From assembly GCA_045644325.1 (NCBI GenBank), contig JAZRGT010000078.1, positions 1-43,886 of the forward strand: 43,886 nt of DNA. The letters run 5' to 3'. Each line of letters starts with the position of its first letter. Position 1 is the stretch's first letter. Below are positions 1 to 8,333 of the stretch, in pieces. The stretch is from CAG-390 sp045644325. Its GTDB lineage: Bacteria; Bacillota; Clostridia; Oscillospirales; CAG-272. The translations under genes were made by a program, and so were the position numbers. Under the pieces are notes generated by a model. That model was not told the origin of the DNA and did not search any database. It was given only the letters and a program-made list of their open reading frames with translations.

Positions 1-1
1 A

Positions 2-148
2 TCTCTTGATAACGCTCTTCGTCGCTTCAAGAAGCAGTGTGCACGCTCCGGTGTACTCGCAGAGCTCCGTAAGAGAGAGCACTATGAAAAGCCCAGCGTA
101 AAGCGCAAGAAGAAGTCTGAAGCAGCAAGAAAGAGAAAGTACAAATAA
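2..148 (+). CDS. rpsU: 30S ribosomal protein bS21, C-terminal part
   Basis: The first 48 codons of the window read as the C-terminal part of ribosomal protein bS21, a small basic protein of the 30S subunit involved in translation initiation. The frame opens at base 2 with SLDNALRRFKKQCARSG and ends with a Lys/Arg-rich tail (KRKKKSEAARKRKYK) before TAA. Family members are about 58 aa, so only roughly ten N-terminal residues and the start codon lie outside the window. A strong terminator follows about 20 bases downstream, so this is the last gene of its transcript. Confidence 0.93.
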   Translation, partial: SLDNALRRFKKQCARSGVLAELRKREHYEKPSVKRKKKSEAARKRKYK

Positions 149-168
149 GCCTCTCTTTTTATGAAGAT

Positions 169-205
169 ACAGGTAGACCGTTTCGGTTTACCTGTTTTTT
201 CTTTT
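169..205 (+). terminator. Rho-independent terminator after rpsU
   Basis: An 11-bp stem (169-179 with 185-195, one G-U pair) closes a 5-base loop and is followed by TTTTTTCTTTT. It ends the rpsU transcript. Confidence 0.9.
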
Positions 206-236
206 AACATAATGTGCACAATATCTAAATAAAGTA

Positions 237-265
237 TTGACTTTTTTTGCGCGATATGATATACT
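237..265 (+). promoter_or_regulatory. sigma-A promoter for the membrane protein/HIT pair
   Basis: TTGACT (237-242), a 17-bp spacer and TATACT (260-265) lie about 30 bases before the start codon at 298. They directly follow the rpsU terminator, so a new transcript starts here. Confidence 0.8.
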
Positions 266-297
266 TTAATCACCTAAATTATTACGGAGGTACTATT

Positions 298-543
298 ATG
301 TCCGAACAGGAAAAGTACACAGAAAAATTCGAAGAGCTTCCTTTGGTCGTTAAGATCCTTCTTTTGATCTTCCTCGGCGGTCTTGTAAGCGGCATTTACC
401 GCATTCTTCGCTATCTTGAAACAAAGAACACAACCACACTCGTTGTCGCTATCCTTTGCTTCGTTTGCATCGGCGGTATCATTGCTATTATCGATATCGT
501 TACCGAGCTTACAAACGGCAGAGTAACCGTTCTTGCTGAATGA
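298..543 (+). CDS. small two-helix membrane protein, function unknown
   Basis: An 81-aa protein I do not recognise. ATG 298 is chosen because a GGAGG site sits 8 bases upstream; an in-frame ATG at 247 lies upstream of the promoter -10. Two hydrophobic segments are visible, roughly residues 17-37 (VVKILLLIFLGGLVSGIY) and 45-67 (TTLVVAILCFVCIGGIIAII), with a charged N-terminus. The stop codon overlaps the start of the HIT hydrolase gene (ATGA), so the two are translationally coupled and share one promoter. The linkage is seen; a functional link is only inferred. Confidence 0.8.
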   Translation: MSEQEKYTEKFEELPLVVKILLLIFLGGLVSGIYRILRYLETKNTTTLVVAILCFVCIGGIIAIIDIVTELTNGRVTVLAE

Positions 544-881
544 TGGATTGCATTTTTTGTAAGATCATCAAGGGTGATATTCCCTCGTCGAAGGTCTATG
601 AGAACGAATACGTCTATGCCTTCCGCGATATAAATCCCCAGGCACCCGTACATATCCTCGTTGTGCCGAAGGAGCATATTTCGTCCGTTGACGAAATTAA
701 CGCGGAGAACAGCGCACTCGTTGCAAGAATCTTCGAAGCTATCCCCGAAATTGCAAAGAGCGAAAAGCTCTCCGGCGGATATCGCGTTATATCCAACTGC
801 GGTGCAGACGCTTGCCAGTCGGTAAAGCATTTGCATTTCCACATCCTCGGCGGAGCACAGCTCGGCGAGCAGATGGGTTAA
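540..881 (+). CDS. HIT family (HINT-type) nucleotide hydrolase/transferase
   Basis: A 113-aa histidine-triad protein. Such proteins act on nucleotide phosphoramidates or dinucleoside polyphosphates in the cytoplasm. Visible features are the N-terminal CIFCKII with paired cysteines (C4, C7; often zinc-binding in this group), the ExxxxAFxDINPQAPVH stretch, and the C-terminal triad HLHFHILGG with His97, His99 and His101; the middle His is the nucleophile in the family. The length is normal for HINT proteins. The start overlaps the previous stop; ATG 540 or the adjacent ATG 543 are both possible. A hairpin terminator with a TTCG loop follows immediately. Confidence 0.93.
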   Translation: MMDCIFCKIIKGDIPSSKVYENEYVYAFRDINPQAPVHILVVPKEHISSVDEINAENSALVARIFEAIPEIAKSEKLSGGYRVISNCGADACQSVKHLHFHILGGAQLGEQMG

Positions 882-885
882 GACT

Positions 886-920
886 AAAAATGATCGGACT
901 TCGGTCCGATCATTTTTATT
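886..920 (+). terminator. terminator after the HIT gene
   Basis: The stem TGATCGGAC/GTCCGATCA (891-899 with 904-912) has a TTCG tetraloop and is flanked by A5 and T5, so it could work in either direction. It ends the two-gene transcript. Confidence 0.88.
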
Positions 921-947
921 GTTTATTTTTTATTTATCATTTGGTAA

Positions 948-976
948 TTGATTGAAGAGGTTTTAGGTGCTATAAT
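948..976 (+). promoter_or_regulatory. sigma-A promoter for the transglutaminase-like gene
   Basis: TTGATT (948-953), 17-bp spacer and TATAAT (971-976), ending 45 bases before ATG 1022. Confidence 0.75.
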
Positions 977-1021
977 ATAATAGAATAAATTTACGGATTT
1001 ACACCGCAAGAAGGATTCCAA

Positions 1022-2812
1022 ATGGATTATAGAGATTATAGAAGTAAATATAATAACGAAAGCATTCAAAGGCATAAAAAGCCGCGTAGCAGAAATGGGA
1101 AGCCGATACTTGCGGCGATCATTTTGCTTGCGATAATTCTTGCCGTGGTTGTAATATTTTTGATTGCAGGCAGCGTGTCGCGCTCCGACTTTGTCGCAAG
1201 AAGCGTGACCGTCGAGGCGGGAAGAAGCAAAATCGAGGCAACCGATTTCCTTGTGGACAAGAGCCACACCGCGGAGTTTGCGGATGGTGTGGAATACGAT
1301 CTTTCCAAGGTTGGAGAGTATAAGCTTGGGCTGATCGTTGACGGAGAGCTTTGCTCGACCAAGCTGATCGTAGTGGATACCGTGGCGCCGACCGCCTTCG
1401 TTGCCGACTTTTCGGTAAGAAAGGGAAGCGAGCTCAGTGCGGCGGATTGCGTTTCGGATATCACGGATGCCACTGAGGTTGAGGTGAAATTCAAGAAAAA
1501 GCCTGATACAGATAAGATAGGAAAGCATGAGGTTACCGTCATTCTCGAGGACGGCGGCGGAAATAAGACCGAATACAGCTTCGTGCTCGACGTTGTTTCC
1601 GAATCGGGCTTGCTCTACACGCATTACGTCTCCGAGCTTGGAGAGCCGATGCCGTCGGCTGATGTATTTACGGGTGCATCCGGCGTTGGAGAATACGTTA
1701 CGGCAGTATCCAATATCAATACCTCTACCGCAGGTATGTATATGATTCAGATTTCAATGAACGGAACCGTTTACGACGTTGTACTTGAAATTGCAGACAG
1801 AACCGCTCCTGCGGCGACAGTAACCCCTCAATCCGTGTATAATTCCATTCCTTCGCCCGAGGATTTCATCAGCAATATAGTTGATAAGAGCCAGGTCAGC
1901 GTCAGCTACGAGACCGAGCCGCAGTCCTCCGAATCGGGAAGAGTGGACGTCGTTCTGATTCTTACCGATGCCTACGGCAACTCGACGAGATATAACAGCT
2001 ATTTTACCGTGTTGAATGATAAGGTAGCTCCCGAGATCACTAAATACCCCGAGTCTCTTGAGGTAGATACGGGCGCGAACGTGCTTTGGAGAGCCGCCGT
2101 TGAGGCGACGGACGACAGCGGAGAAGTCGAACTTTCTCTCGATGTGTCTGCGGCCGATCTTAACGTGCCGGGCATCTATACCGTCGATATCGTCGCTCGC
2201 GATGCCGCAGGAAATGAAACTCGCCGCTCGGTAAGGCTTATTGTCAATGACGGCAGCATCACGGACGAAATGCTTCGCGACGTGATTGCGGGTCTTGAAA
2301 AGAATCTTTTGATAAAGAGCACTATGACGAATGAGGAAAAGGTATATGCCGTTTTCAGATTTGTCTATGACAGTATGAAATATAGCAATACCTCGTCGCA
2401 TATAGACTGGAAGAGCGAGGCTTACCATGCCCTCAGCGGCGCGTTCAACGGTGACTGCTTCACCTACTGTGCGGCTTCATACGCGATCTTTAGATACCTC
2501 GGATTTGATGTCCGCATAGTTGAACGTGCGGAATCTGCGAAGATAGAGGGCACGGGAACGCATTTCTGGGTGCTTGTCAATATCGGTACAGAGGGCAATC
2601 CTCAATGGTATCATTTTGATGCCACCCCACAGCGTTCTCCTTACAATCTTGCCACCTACCTTATGACCGACGCTCAGCTTGAGGCTTATACAAGATGGCG
2701 TAACGCTGAAAAGCTTGAAAACTACTACACTTACGATAAAGAAAAATACCCCGCGGTGGCAACGTGGCAGCGCGTCAGCCTTGAGATCCCCGCGCAATAT
2801 TTCGGACAATGA
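1022..2812 (+). CDS. membrane-anchored transglutaminase-like protein with Ig-like repeats
   Basis: A 596-aa protein. A Lys/Arg-rich cytoplasmic N-terminus is followed by one membrane helix (about residues 27-49), placing the rest outside the cell. Residues 50-410 hold several beta-rich repeats of bacterial Ig/DUF5011 style; the phrases DTVAPTA, DRTAPAA and DKVAPEI mark domain borders and DAYGN or DAAGN their ends. The C-terminal 170 residues form a transglutaminase-like/cysteine protease fold with Cys479 (GDCFTYCAAS), His514 (THFWV) and Asp533 (HFDATP), an intact catalytic triad. It may cut or crosslink a surface protein or peptidoglycan peptide; the substrate is unknown. The SD is AGAAGG. 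The next gene, a lipoprotein, starts 11 bases downstream. Confidence 0.87.
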   Translation: MDYRDYRSKYNNESIQRHKKPRSRNGKPILAAIILLAIILAVVVIFLIAGSVSRSDFVARSVTVEAGRSKIEATDFLVDKSHTAEFADGVEYDLSKVGEYKLGLIVDGELCSTKLIVVDTVAPTAFVADFSVRKGSELSAADCVSDITDATEVEVKFKKKPDTDKIGKHEVTVILEDGGGNKTEYSFVLDVVSESGLLYTHYVSELGEPMPSADVFTGASGVGEYVTAVSNINTSTAGMYMIQISMNGTVYDVVLEIADRTAPAATVTPQSVYNSIPSPEDFISNIVDKSQVSVSYETEPQSSESGRVDVVLILTDAYGNSTRYNSYFTVLNDKVAPEITKYPESLEVDTGANVLWRAAVEATDDSGEVELSLDVSAADLNVPGIYTVDIVARDAAGNETRRSVRLIVNDGSITDEMLRDVIAGLEKNLLIKSTMTNEEKVYAVFRFVYDSMKYSNTSSHIDWKSEAYHALSGAFNGDCFTYCAASYAIFRYLGFDVRIVERAESAKIEGTGTHFWVLVNIGTEGNPQWYHFDATPQRSPYNLATYLMTDAQLEAYTRWRNAEKLENYYTYDKEKYPAVATWQRVSLEIPAQYFGQ

Positions 2813-2823
2813 AAGGATTAAAA

Positions 2824-3351
2824 ATGAAACTCAACAGAATTATTTCAATCTTCCTTATTATTGTATTCGCAGTAAGCCTTGCGTCTTGCAATGGCGGCGG
2901 TGCGGATATTACTCTCCCTCCCGAGGAATCAACCTCTCCCGCGGCGCAGAATAATACCTTCGTTTTTGTCTATCGCGGAACTTCGGTAGCTCCTCACGCA
3001 AAGATGTCAGAGCTTGCAGCGGGACTCGGTGAAACACTTTCCTATGAGGAAAGCCCCTCCTGTCTCTATCAGGGACTTGATAAGGACTACACCTACGCGG
3101 GCTTCAAGCTCCGCACTTACCCCGAGAACGGCACCGATTACGTTCTCAATATCTGTTTCACCGACGACTCGGTCGCAACTCCCGAGGGAATAATGCTCGG
3201 TTCTCTGCGCTCCGAGGTCGAAGCGGCTTACGGAACTTCCTTCACCGAACAGAACGGAAGTATGGTCTACACCAAGGATAAAACCGAACTTCGCTTCCGC
3301 TTTAACGGTGACAGCGTTTCTGCGATCGAATATTGGGCAATAACCGAGTAA
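2824..3351 (+). CDS. small lipoprotein, function unknown
   Basis: A 175-aa predicted lipoprotein. The start at 2824 is preferred over an in-frame ATG at 2809 because AAAGGA lies between them at proper spacing. The N-terminus is a type II signal peptide: MKLNRIISIF, a hydrophobic core and the lipobox LASC with Cys22 as the lipidated residue. A Thr/Ser/Pro-rich linker follows, then a compact domain of about 130 residues with Tyr- and Glu-rich strands. I see no family motif. It is probably co-transcribed with the transglutaminase-like gene, and both are outside the membrane, so a joint cell-surface role is possible. Confidence 0.78.
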   Translation: MKLNRIISIFLIIVFAVSLASCNGGGADITLPPEESTSPAAQNNTFVFVYRGTSVAPHAKMSELAAGLGETLSYEESPSCLYQGLDKDYTYAGFKLRTYPENGTDYVLNICFTDDSVATPEGIMLGSLRSEVEAAYGTSFTEQNGSMVYTKDKTELRFRFNGDSVSAIEYWAITE

Positions 3352-3448
3352 AAACGCGCCAAATTCGCAGTTTAGCACTCTATTTGCCAAGGTTCAAAAA
3401 TAATTCACAAAATATTAATATAAAAGAGTAAAAAAACGGCATCATTTG

Positions 3449-3457
3449 TGGTATATT
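3449..3457 (+). promoter_or_regulatory. extended -10 promoter of the heat-shock operon
   Basis: TGG directly before TATATT (3452-3457) gives an extended -10 element. No convincing -35 is seen. The expected transcription start lies just before the CIRCE operator, so bound HrcA would block initiation. Confidence 0.65.
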
Positions 3458-3468
3458 ATTAGCGTGAG

Positions 3469-3495
3469 TTAGCACTCATAAATATTGAGTGCTAA
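3469..3495 (+). promoter_or_regulatory. CIRCE operator (HrcA binding site)
   Basis: A perfect TTAGCACTC-N9-GAGTGCTAA (arms 3469-3477 and 3487-3495). This is the known operator of the heat-shock repressor HrcA, whose gene starts 50 bases downstream, so the operon is autoregulated. A TTG inside the right arm (3485) opens an in-frame extension of hrcA but has no ribosome binding site and is not the start. Confidence 0.98.
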
Positions 3496-3544
3496 AGAGC
3501 GCGCCGCAAACGGTGCCGTTTCTTATTGCCGAAAGGAGAAGATC

Positions 3545-4651
3545 ATGTACGGAAGTGAACTCAGTAACAGAAAAAAGCAGATACTGAAGGCTATCGTTGA
3601 ATCTCATATTGAGCTTGGCGAGCCCATCGGCTCGAAGTCGCTTATGCAGCTTCCCGGTATATCCTGCTCCTCGGCTACCATCAGAAATGAAATGGCAGAG
3701 CTTGAGGAGCTCGGCTACCTCGAGCAGCCTCATACCTCGGCGGGCAGAGTTCCCTCACAGCTTGGATACCGCTTCTACGTAGATCAGCTTCTTGAGCATT
3801 ACGCGATGACGAAGAACGAGATCGCGCAGATCGACCGTATCCTCAAGAGCAAGACTGCTGAACTTGATCAGATCCTTCTGACAGCGTCGAAGCTTGCTTC
3901 TGCGATGACTAACTACACGGGACTCGCAGTTAAGCCCGGAAGATCCTCCGCAGTCGTAACGCGCTTTGAAACGGCTTATATCGACGAATACAACTTCGTT
4001 TTGATTATGATAAACACAACGGGCAACGTCATATCAAAGCACATCAGAATGACGGTGCCGAAATCGCAGGAAACTGTTTCAAAGCTTTCTGCTGCGCTCA
4101 ATACAAACGTAGTCGGACTTCCCGCCGATGCTCTCAATATGTCTGTCATCCTCCGTCTCGAGGAAGAGATGGGAGCTGATGCCGAGATAGTAAGCCCGAT
4201 CATTAAGACGGTCTATACCGCCCTTACCGAAAATGACGGCGGAGATCTTCAGCTCACGGGCATCGGTAATCTGCTCCATTACCGCGACTACGAAAATCCC
4301 GAGCAGCTCGGCGACCTTCTTGGAACTCTCGAGCAGAAGGACGAGATACTCAAGCTCGTTTCGGATTCCCCGAGTGAGGATATCTCGGTACTCATTGGCT
4401 CGGAATCCTCGGTAAAGGTAATGAATAACTCCGCAATAGTCTTCAAGCCGATCGTCAAGGACGGCAAAACTCTCGGAGTTATCGGTGTCCTCGGTCCGCT
4501 CCGAATGGACTACGCCAAGGTGCTTGAAACGATTGAGCAGCTCTGCGGCTCGATCACGGGAATTATGGACGAACACTCCGCCCTCGCACCTCCCGGAAAG
4601 AACAATGATAAAATTAAACCAGATATAAAGGATGAAAATGATGACAACTGA
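3545..4651 (+). CDS. hrcA: heat-inducible transcription repressor HrcA
   Basis: A 368-aa repressor of class I heat-shock genes that binds CIRCE and depends on GroEL for activity in the known family. The N-terminal winged helix holds LSNRKKQILKAIVESHIELG and the recognition region SSATIRNEMAELEELGYLEQPHTSAGRVPS, both HrcA hallmarks. The rest is the GAF-like dimer/inducer domain with a central insertion; FKPIVKDGKTLGVIGVLGPLRMDY is the conserved C-terminal block. The C-terminus has an extra polar tail of about 20 residues. ATG 3545 follows AAAGGAG. The 3' end overlaps the grpE start, and the two are coupled. Confidence 0.97.
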   Translation: MYGSELSNRKKQILKAIVESHIELGEPIGSKSLMQLPGISCSSATIRNEMAELEELGYLEQPHTSAGRVPSQLGYRFYVDQLLEHYAMTKNEIAQIDRILKSKTAELDQILLTASKLASAMTNYTGLAVKPGRSSAVVTRFETAYIDEYNFVLIMINTTGNVISKHIRMTVPKSQETVSKLSAALNTNVVGLPADALNMSVILRLEEEMGADAEIVSPIIKTVYTALTENDGGDLQLTGIGNLLHYRDYENPEQLGDLLGTLEQKDEILKLVSDSPSEDISVLIGSESSVKVMNNSAIVFKPIVKDGKTLGVIGVLGPLRMDYAKVLETIEQLCGSITGIMDEHSALAPPGKNNDKIKPDIKDENDDN

Positions 4652-5228
4652 TGAAAAGAACATTTCCACTCCCGAAGCGGAAGAGGTAAAGGCTCCAGAA
4701 ACAGAGGAGACCGCCACCGAAGCTCCCGCTGAGGAAGAGGTCAAGGAAGAGAATAAGAAAGAAAAGAAGAATAAAAAAGTCCGAGAGCTTGAGGCAAAGA
4801 TCGAAAAGCTCGAGGCTGAAGGAGCAGAGAAGGACGATAAATACCTCCGCCTCTGCGCAGAATACGATAACTTCCGCCGCCGTTCCCAGAAGGAACGCGA
4901 GGGCGTTTACTCGGATGCATATTCCGACGCGATCAACGCGCTTCTGCCCGTTCTCGATAACCTCGGCAGAGCGGTAGGATGCGAGGATCCCAAGGCGCTT
5001 GCCGACGGTCTGGCACTCATTCTCAAGAGCTTCGACGAAGGACTCCAAAAGCTCGGAGTTGAGGAAATAAAGGCTCTCGGTGAGACCTTCGATCCCGAAC
5101 GCCACTATGCCGTTCTTCACGTTGAAGATGAGAATTACGGCGAAAACGAAGTCGTTGAGGTGCTCCAGAAGGGCTACACCAGAGGCGACAAGGTTATCAG
5201 ATACGCGGTCGTGAAGGTCGCAAACTAA
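4638..5228 (+). CDS. grpE: nucleotide exchange factor GrpE
   Basis: About 196 aa. GrpE releases ADP from DnaK. The N-terminal 40 residues are acidic and low in complexity (many E/A/T), then a Lys/Glu-rich coiled coil (KVRELEAKIEKLEAE) leads to the family core YLRLCAEYDNFRRRSQKERE and the C-terminal beta domain with FDPERHYAVLHVED and GYTRGDKVIRYAVVKVAN. Three in-frame ATGs lie at 4632, 4638 and 4641; AAAGGA at 4627-4632 favours 4638 or 4641. The gene overlaps the end of hrcA and is followed after 42 bases by dnaK. Confidence 0.96.
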   Translation: MMTTDEKNISTPEAEEVKAPETEETATEAPAEEEVKEENKKEKKNKKVRELEAKIEKLEAEGAEKDDKYLRLCAEYDNFRRRSQKEREGVYSDAYSDAINALLPVLDNLGRAVGCEDPKALADGLALILKSFDEGLQKLGVEEIKALGETFDPERHYAVLHVEDENYGENEVVEVLQKGYTRGDKVIRYAVVKVAN

Positions 5229-5270
5229 TTTTGAAATCAAAAAGATTATATATTTGGAGGAAAATTTATT

Positions 5271-7103
5271 ATGGCAAAGATCATAGGTATTGACCTTGGT
5301 ACTACGAATTCTTGCGTAGCAGTTTTTGAGGGCGGCGAGCCCGTAGTTATTCCCAATCCCGAAGGAGCGAGAACCACTCCTTCCGTCGTAGCCTTCAAGA
5401 AGGACGGCGAGCGTCTTGTAGGTCAGGTTGCAAAGCGTCAGGCTATCACCAACCCCGACCTCACCATCTCTTCCATCAAGAGAGATATGGGTACCGACCG
5501 CCGTGTTAACATCAATGGCAAGGGCTACACTCCCCAGGAAATTTCCGCAATGATCCTTCAGAAGATGAAGGCTGACGCTGAGGCATACCTCGGACAGAGC
5601 GTAAATCAGGCAGTTATCACCGTTCCCGCATACTTCACCGACGCACAGCGTCAGGCAACCAAGGACGCGGGTAAGATCGCAGGTCTCGGGGTTCTCCGTA
5701 TCATCAACGAGCCCACCGCTGCAGCTCTCGCCTACGGTATGGATAAGGAAAACGATCAGAAGATCATGGTATTCGACCTCGGCGGCGGTACCTTTGACGT
5801 ATCCCTTCTCGAGATCTCCGACGGAGTTTTCGAGGTTCTTGCAACAGCAGGTAACAACAAGCTCGGCGGCGACGACTTCGACCAGAGAATCATCGACTGG
5901 ATGATCAATGAGTTCAAGAAGGAAAACGGCGTTGACCTTCGCGGTGACAAGATGGTTTCTCAGCGTCTCAAGGAGGCTGCAGAGAAGGCAAAGATCGAGC
6001 TCTCCGGTATGACCGCTACCGAGATCAACCTCCCCTTCCTTACCGCAACCGCGGCAGGACCTCTCCACTTCACCGCAACCCTCACCCGCGCAAAGTTCAA
6101 CGAGCTCACCGCTGATCTCGTAGACGCAACCATGAACCCCACCAAGCAGGTTCTCTCCGACGCAGGTCTCCGTCCCGCGCAGATCGACAAGGTTCTCCTT
6201 GTCGGCGGTTCGACCAGAATTCCCGCAGTTCAGGATGCAGTCAAGAACTTCATCGGCAAGGACCCCTTCAAGGGCATCAACCCCGACGAGTGCGTAGCAA
6301 TCGGCGCGGCAATTCAGGGCGGCGTTCTCGGCGGCGACGTTAAGGATCTTCTCCTCCTCGACGTAACTCCCCTGTCCCTCGGTATCGAGACTCTCGGCGG
6401 CGTATTCAACAAGATCATCGACAGAAACACCACCATCCCCGTAAAGAAGAGCCAGGTATATTCTACCGCAGATAACAACCAGACTCAGGTTGAGATCCAT
6501 ATCCTTCAGGGTGAGCGCCAGATGGCATCGGGCAACACCACCCTCGGACGCTTTGTTCTCGACGGCATTCCTCCCGCACCCCGCGGAGTACCCCAGATCG
6601 AGGTAACCTTCGATATCGACGCTAACGGTATCGTTAACGTAACCGCAAAGGATAAGGGCACCGGCAGAGAACAGCACATCACCATCACCAGCTCCACCAA
6701 TATGAGCCAGGATGATATCGACCGCGCTGTTGCGGAGGCAGAGAAGTTTGCCGAGGAAGACAAGAAGCAGAAGGAAGCGGTTGAGACCAAGAACTACGCT
6801 GAAAACCTCATCTTCCAGTCCGAAAAGACTCTCGGCGAGATCGGTGACAAGGTTTCCGAGTCCGATACCGCTCCCGTTAAGGAAGCTATCGAAAAGCTCA
6901 AGGCAACCGTAGCAAACGGCAATACCGATGCTATCAAGGCTGATACCGAGGCTCTTCAGCAGGCGTTCTCCAAGCTCTCCGAGAAGCTCTACGCTGCTCA
7001 GGGAGGCGCTCAGGGCAGCGATCCCAATATGGGCGGCAACCCCGGCGGTATGGGCGGCGACGGCTACTACAACGCTGATTTTGAGGACAATTCCGATAAA
7101 TAA
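5271..7103 (+). CDS. dnaK: molecular chaperone DnaK (Hsp70)
   Basis: A 610-aa Hsp70, the ATP-driven chaperone working with DnaJ and GrpE. The ATPase domain opens with IIGIDLGTTNSCVAVFEGG and contains VMVFDLGGGTFDVSLLEI and LLVGGSTRIPAVQ. The linker DVKDLLLLDVTPLSLGIETLGG precedes the substrate-binding domain, a helical lid, and a Gly/Met-rich disordered tail (DPNMGGNPGGMGGDG). Length is normal for a Gram-positive DnaK. SD GGAGG precedes ATG 5271. Codon use is biased toward C-ending codons, as expected for a strongly expressed gene. The long ORF on the opposite strand is a shadow of this gene. Confidence 0.99.
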   Translation: MAKIIGIDLGTTNSCVAVFEGGEPVVIPNPEGARTTPSVVAFKKDGERLVGQVAKRQAITNPDLTISSIKRDMGTDRRVNINGKGYTPQEISAMILQKMKADAEAYLGQSVNQAVITVPAYFTDAQRQATKDAGKIAGLGVLRIINEPTAAALAYGMDKENDQKIMVFDLGGGTFDVSLLEISDGVFEVLATAGNNKLGGDDFDQRIIDWMINEFKKENGVDLRGDKMVSQRLKEAAEKAKIELSGMTATEINLPFLTATAAGPLHFTATLTRAKFNELTADLVDATMNPTKQVLSDAGLRPAQIDKVLLVGGSTRIPAVQDAVKNFIGKDPFKGINPDECVAIGAAIQGGVLGGDVKDLLLLDVTPLSLGIETLGGVFNKIIDRNTTIPVKKSQVYSTADNNQTQVEIHILQGERQMASGNTTLGRFVLDGIPPAPRGVPQIEVTFDIDANGIVNVTAKDKGTGREQHITITSSTNMSQDDIDRAVAEAEKFAEEDKKQKEAVETKNYAENLIFQSEKTLGEIGDKVSESDTAPVKEAIEKLKATVANGNTDAIKADTEALQQAFSKLSEKLYAAQGGAQGSDPNMGGNPGGMGGDGYYNADFEDNSDK

Positions 7104-7114
7104 TCAATAAAATA

Positions 7115-7150
7115 TTGTGGGAAGGGCGAAAAAATCCGCTCTTCCCACAA
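7115..7150 (+). other. strong stem-loop between dnaK and dnaJ
   Basis: TTGTGGGAAG (7115-7124) pairs with CTTCCCACAA (7141-7150) and the helix continues through GGCG/CGCT with one G-U pair: about 14 bp with an 8-base A-rich loop. It is not followed by a T run, so it is not a standard terminator. It is better read as a processing or stabilising element that could set DnaK well above DnaJ. Confidence 0.7.
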
Positions 7151-7184
7151 AGCAGTATTTTAATACATCAAAAAAGGCAGACCT

Positions 7185-8330
7185 ATGGCTAAAAGAGATT
7201 ATTACGAGGTGCTCGGCGTAGACCGTGGCGCCGATGAAGATACTATAAAAAAAGCTTACAGAAAGCTTGCAAAGAAATATCACCCCGATATGAACCCCGG
7301 CGACAGCGAGGCTGAGGCGAACTTCAAGGAGGTCAACGAGGCTTACGCGATCCTCTCCGATTCCGAAAAGCGTTCGGCATACGATAATTACGGTCACGCC
7401 GCGTTTGAAAACGGAGGTGCGGGTGCTGGCGGATTCGATATGGGCGATATTGACCTCGGCGACATATTCAGCAACATTTTCGGCGGCGGATTCGGAGGCT
7501 TTGGCGGCTTCGGCGGCTCGTCGCAGAGCAGGAGAAACGCGCCCCGCAGAGGCGATGATATCGGCTATGCGATCAACGTCACCTTCGAGGAAGCCGCATT
7601 CGGCGTGAAGAAGGAAATGGAGTTTACCCGCGTTGCTAAATGCACCGAATGTAACGGAAGCGGTTCAAAGGACGGCAAGGTCGAGACCTGCTCCGCTTGC
7701 GGCGGAAGCGGTCAGCGCAGAGTATATCAGCGCTTCGGCGGTATGCAGATCCAGAATACCGTCACCTGCGATGCTTGTCGCGGTACGGGTAAGATCATCA
7801 AGGAGCCCTGCTCCAAGTGCAACGGCAACGGTATGACCCGTCAGAAAAAGAAGATTACTGTCACCGTTCCCGCAGGTATAGATAACGGCGGACGTATCGC
7901 GATTCGCGGTATGGGCAACGACGGTGCAAACGGCGGACCCGCGGGCGACCTTATCGTTGAGATCAGAGTAAAGAACCATCAGCTCTTCGACCGCAGAGGA
8001 TACGAAATCTACTGCGACGTCCCGATCACAGTCGCGGAGGCAACTCTCGGCGCTGAGATAGATGTTCCCACTCTCGAGGGCACGAAAAAGTTCACCATCC
8101 CCGAGGGAACGCAGACGGGCACGTCCTTTACACTCCGCGGATGCGGCACCTGCCGCCTTGAAAATCCCGAGCGCAGAGGCGACCTCATCTTTACCGTTAT
8201 AGTTGAAACTCCCAAGGGACTCAACGCAAAACAGCGCGAGCTTATGCGTCAGTTTGCCGAGGCTTGCGGCGAATCGAACTATTCCAAAAAGCAGAGATTT
8301 TTCAGAAGAAATAAGAAAAACGAGGACTAA
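7185..8330 (+). CDS. dnaJ: chaperone DnaJ (Hsp40)
   Basis: A 381-aa type I J-protein that hands substrates to DnaK and stimulates its ATPase. Domains in order: J-domain, residues 3-70, with the HPD motif in YHPDMNPG; a Gly/Phe-rich segment with GGGFGGFGGFGG; a zinc domain with four CxxCxGxG repeats (CTECNGSG, CSACGGSG, CDACRGTG, CSKCNGNG); and two C-terminal beta domains. All zinc ligands are intact. Start ATG 7185 lies after the stem-loop that follows dnaK. The prmA gene starts 3 bases after its stop. Confidence 0.98.
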   Translation: MAKRDYYEVLGVDRGADEDTIKKAYRKLAKKYHPDMNPGDSEAEANFKEVNEAYAILSDSEKRSAYDNYGHAAFENGGAGAGGFDMGDIDLGDIFSNIFGGGFGGFGGFGGSSQSRRNAPRRGDDIGYAINVTFEEAAFGVKKEMEFTRVAKCTECNGSGSKDGKVETCSACGGSGQRRVYQRFGGMQIQNTVTCDACRGTGKIIKEPCSKCNGNGMTRQKKKITVTVPAGIDNGGRIAIRGMGNDGANGGPAGDLIVEIRVKNHQLFDRRGYEIYCDVPITVAEATLGAEIDVPTLEGTKKFTIPEGTQTGTSFTLRGCGTCRLENPERRGDLIFTVIVETPKGLNAKQRELMRQFAEACGESNYSKKQRFFRRNKKNED

Positions 8331-8333
8331 ATA

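Noticed and set aside
4614..6677. A 687-codon ORF on the minus strand
   Set aside because: It lies antisense to grpE and dnaK. It arises from the C-ending codon bias of dnaK and has no start signal or family-like sequence.
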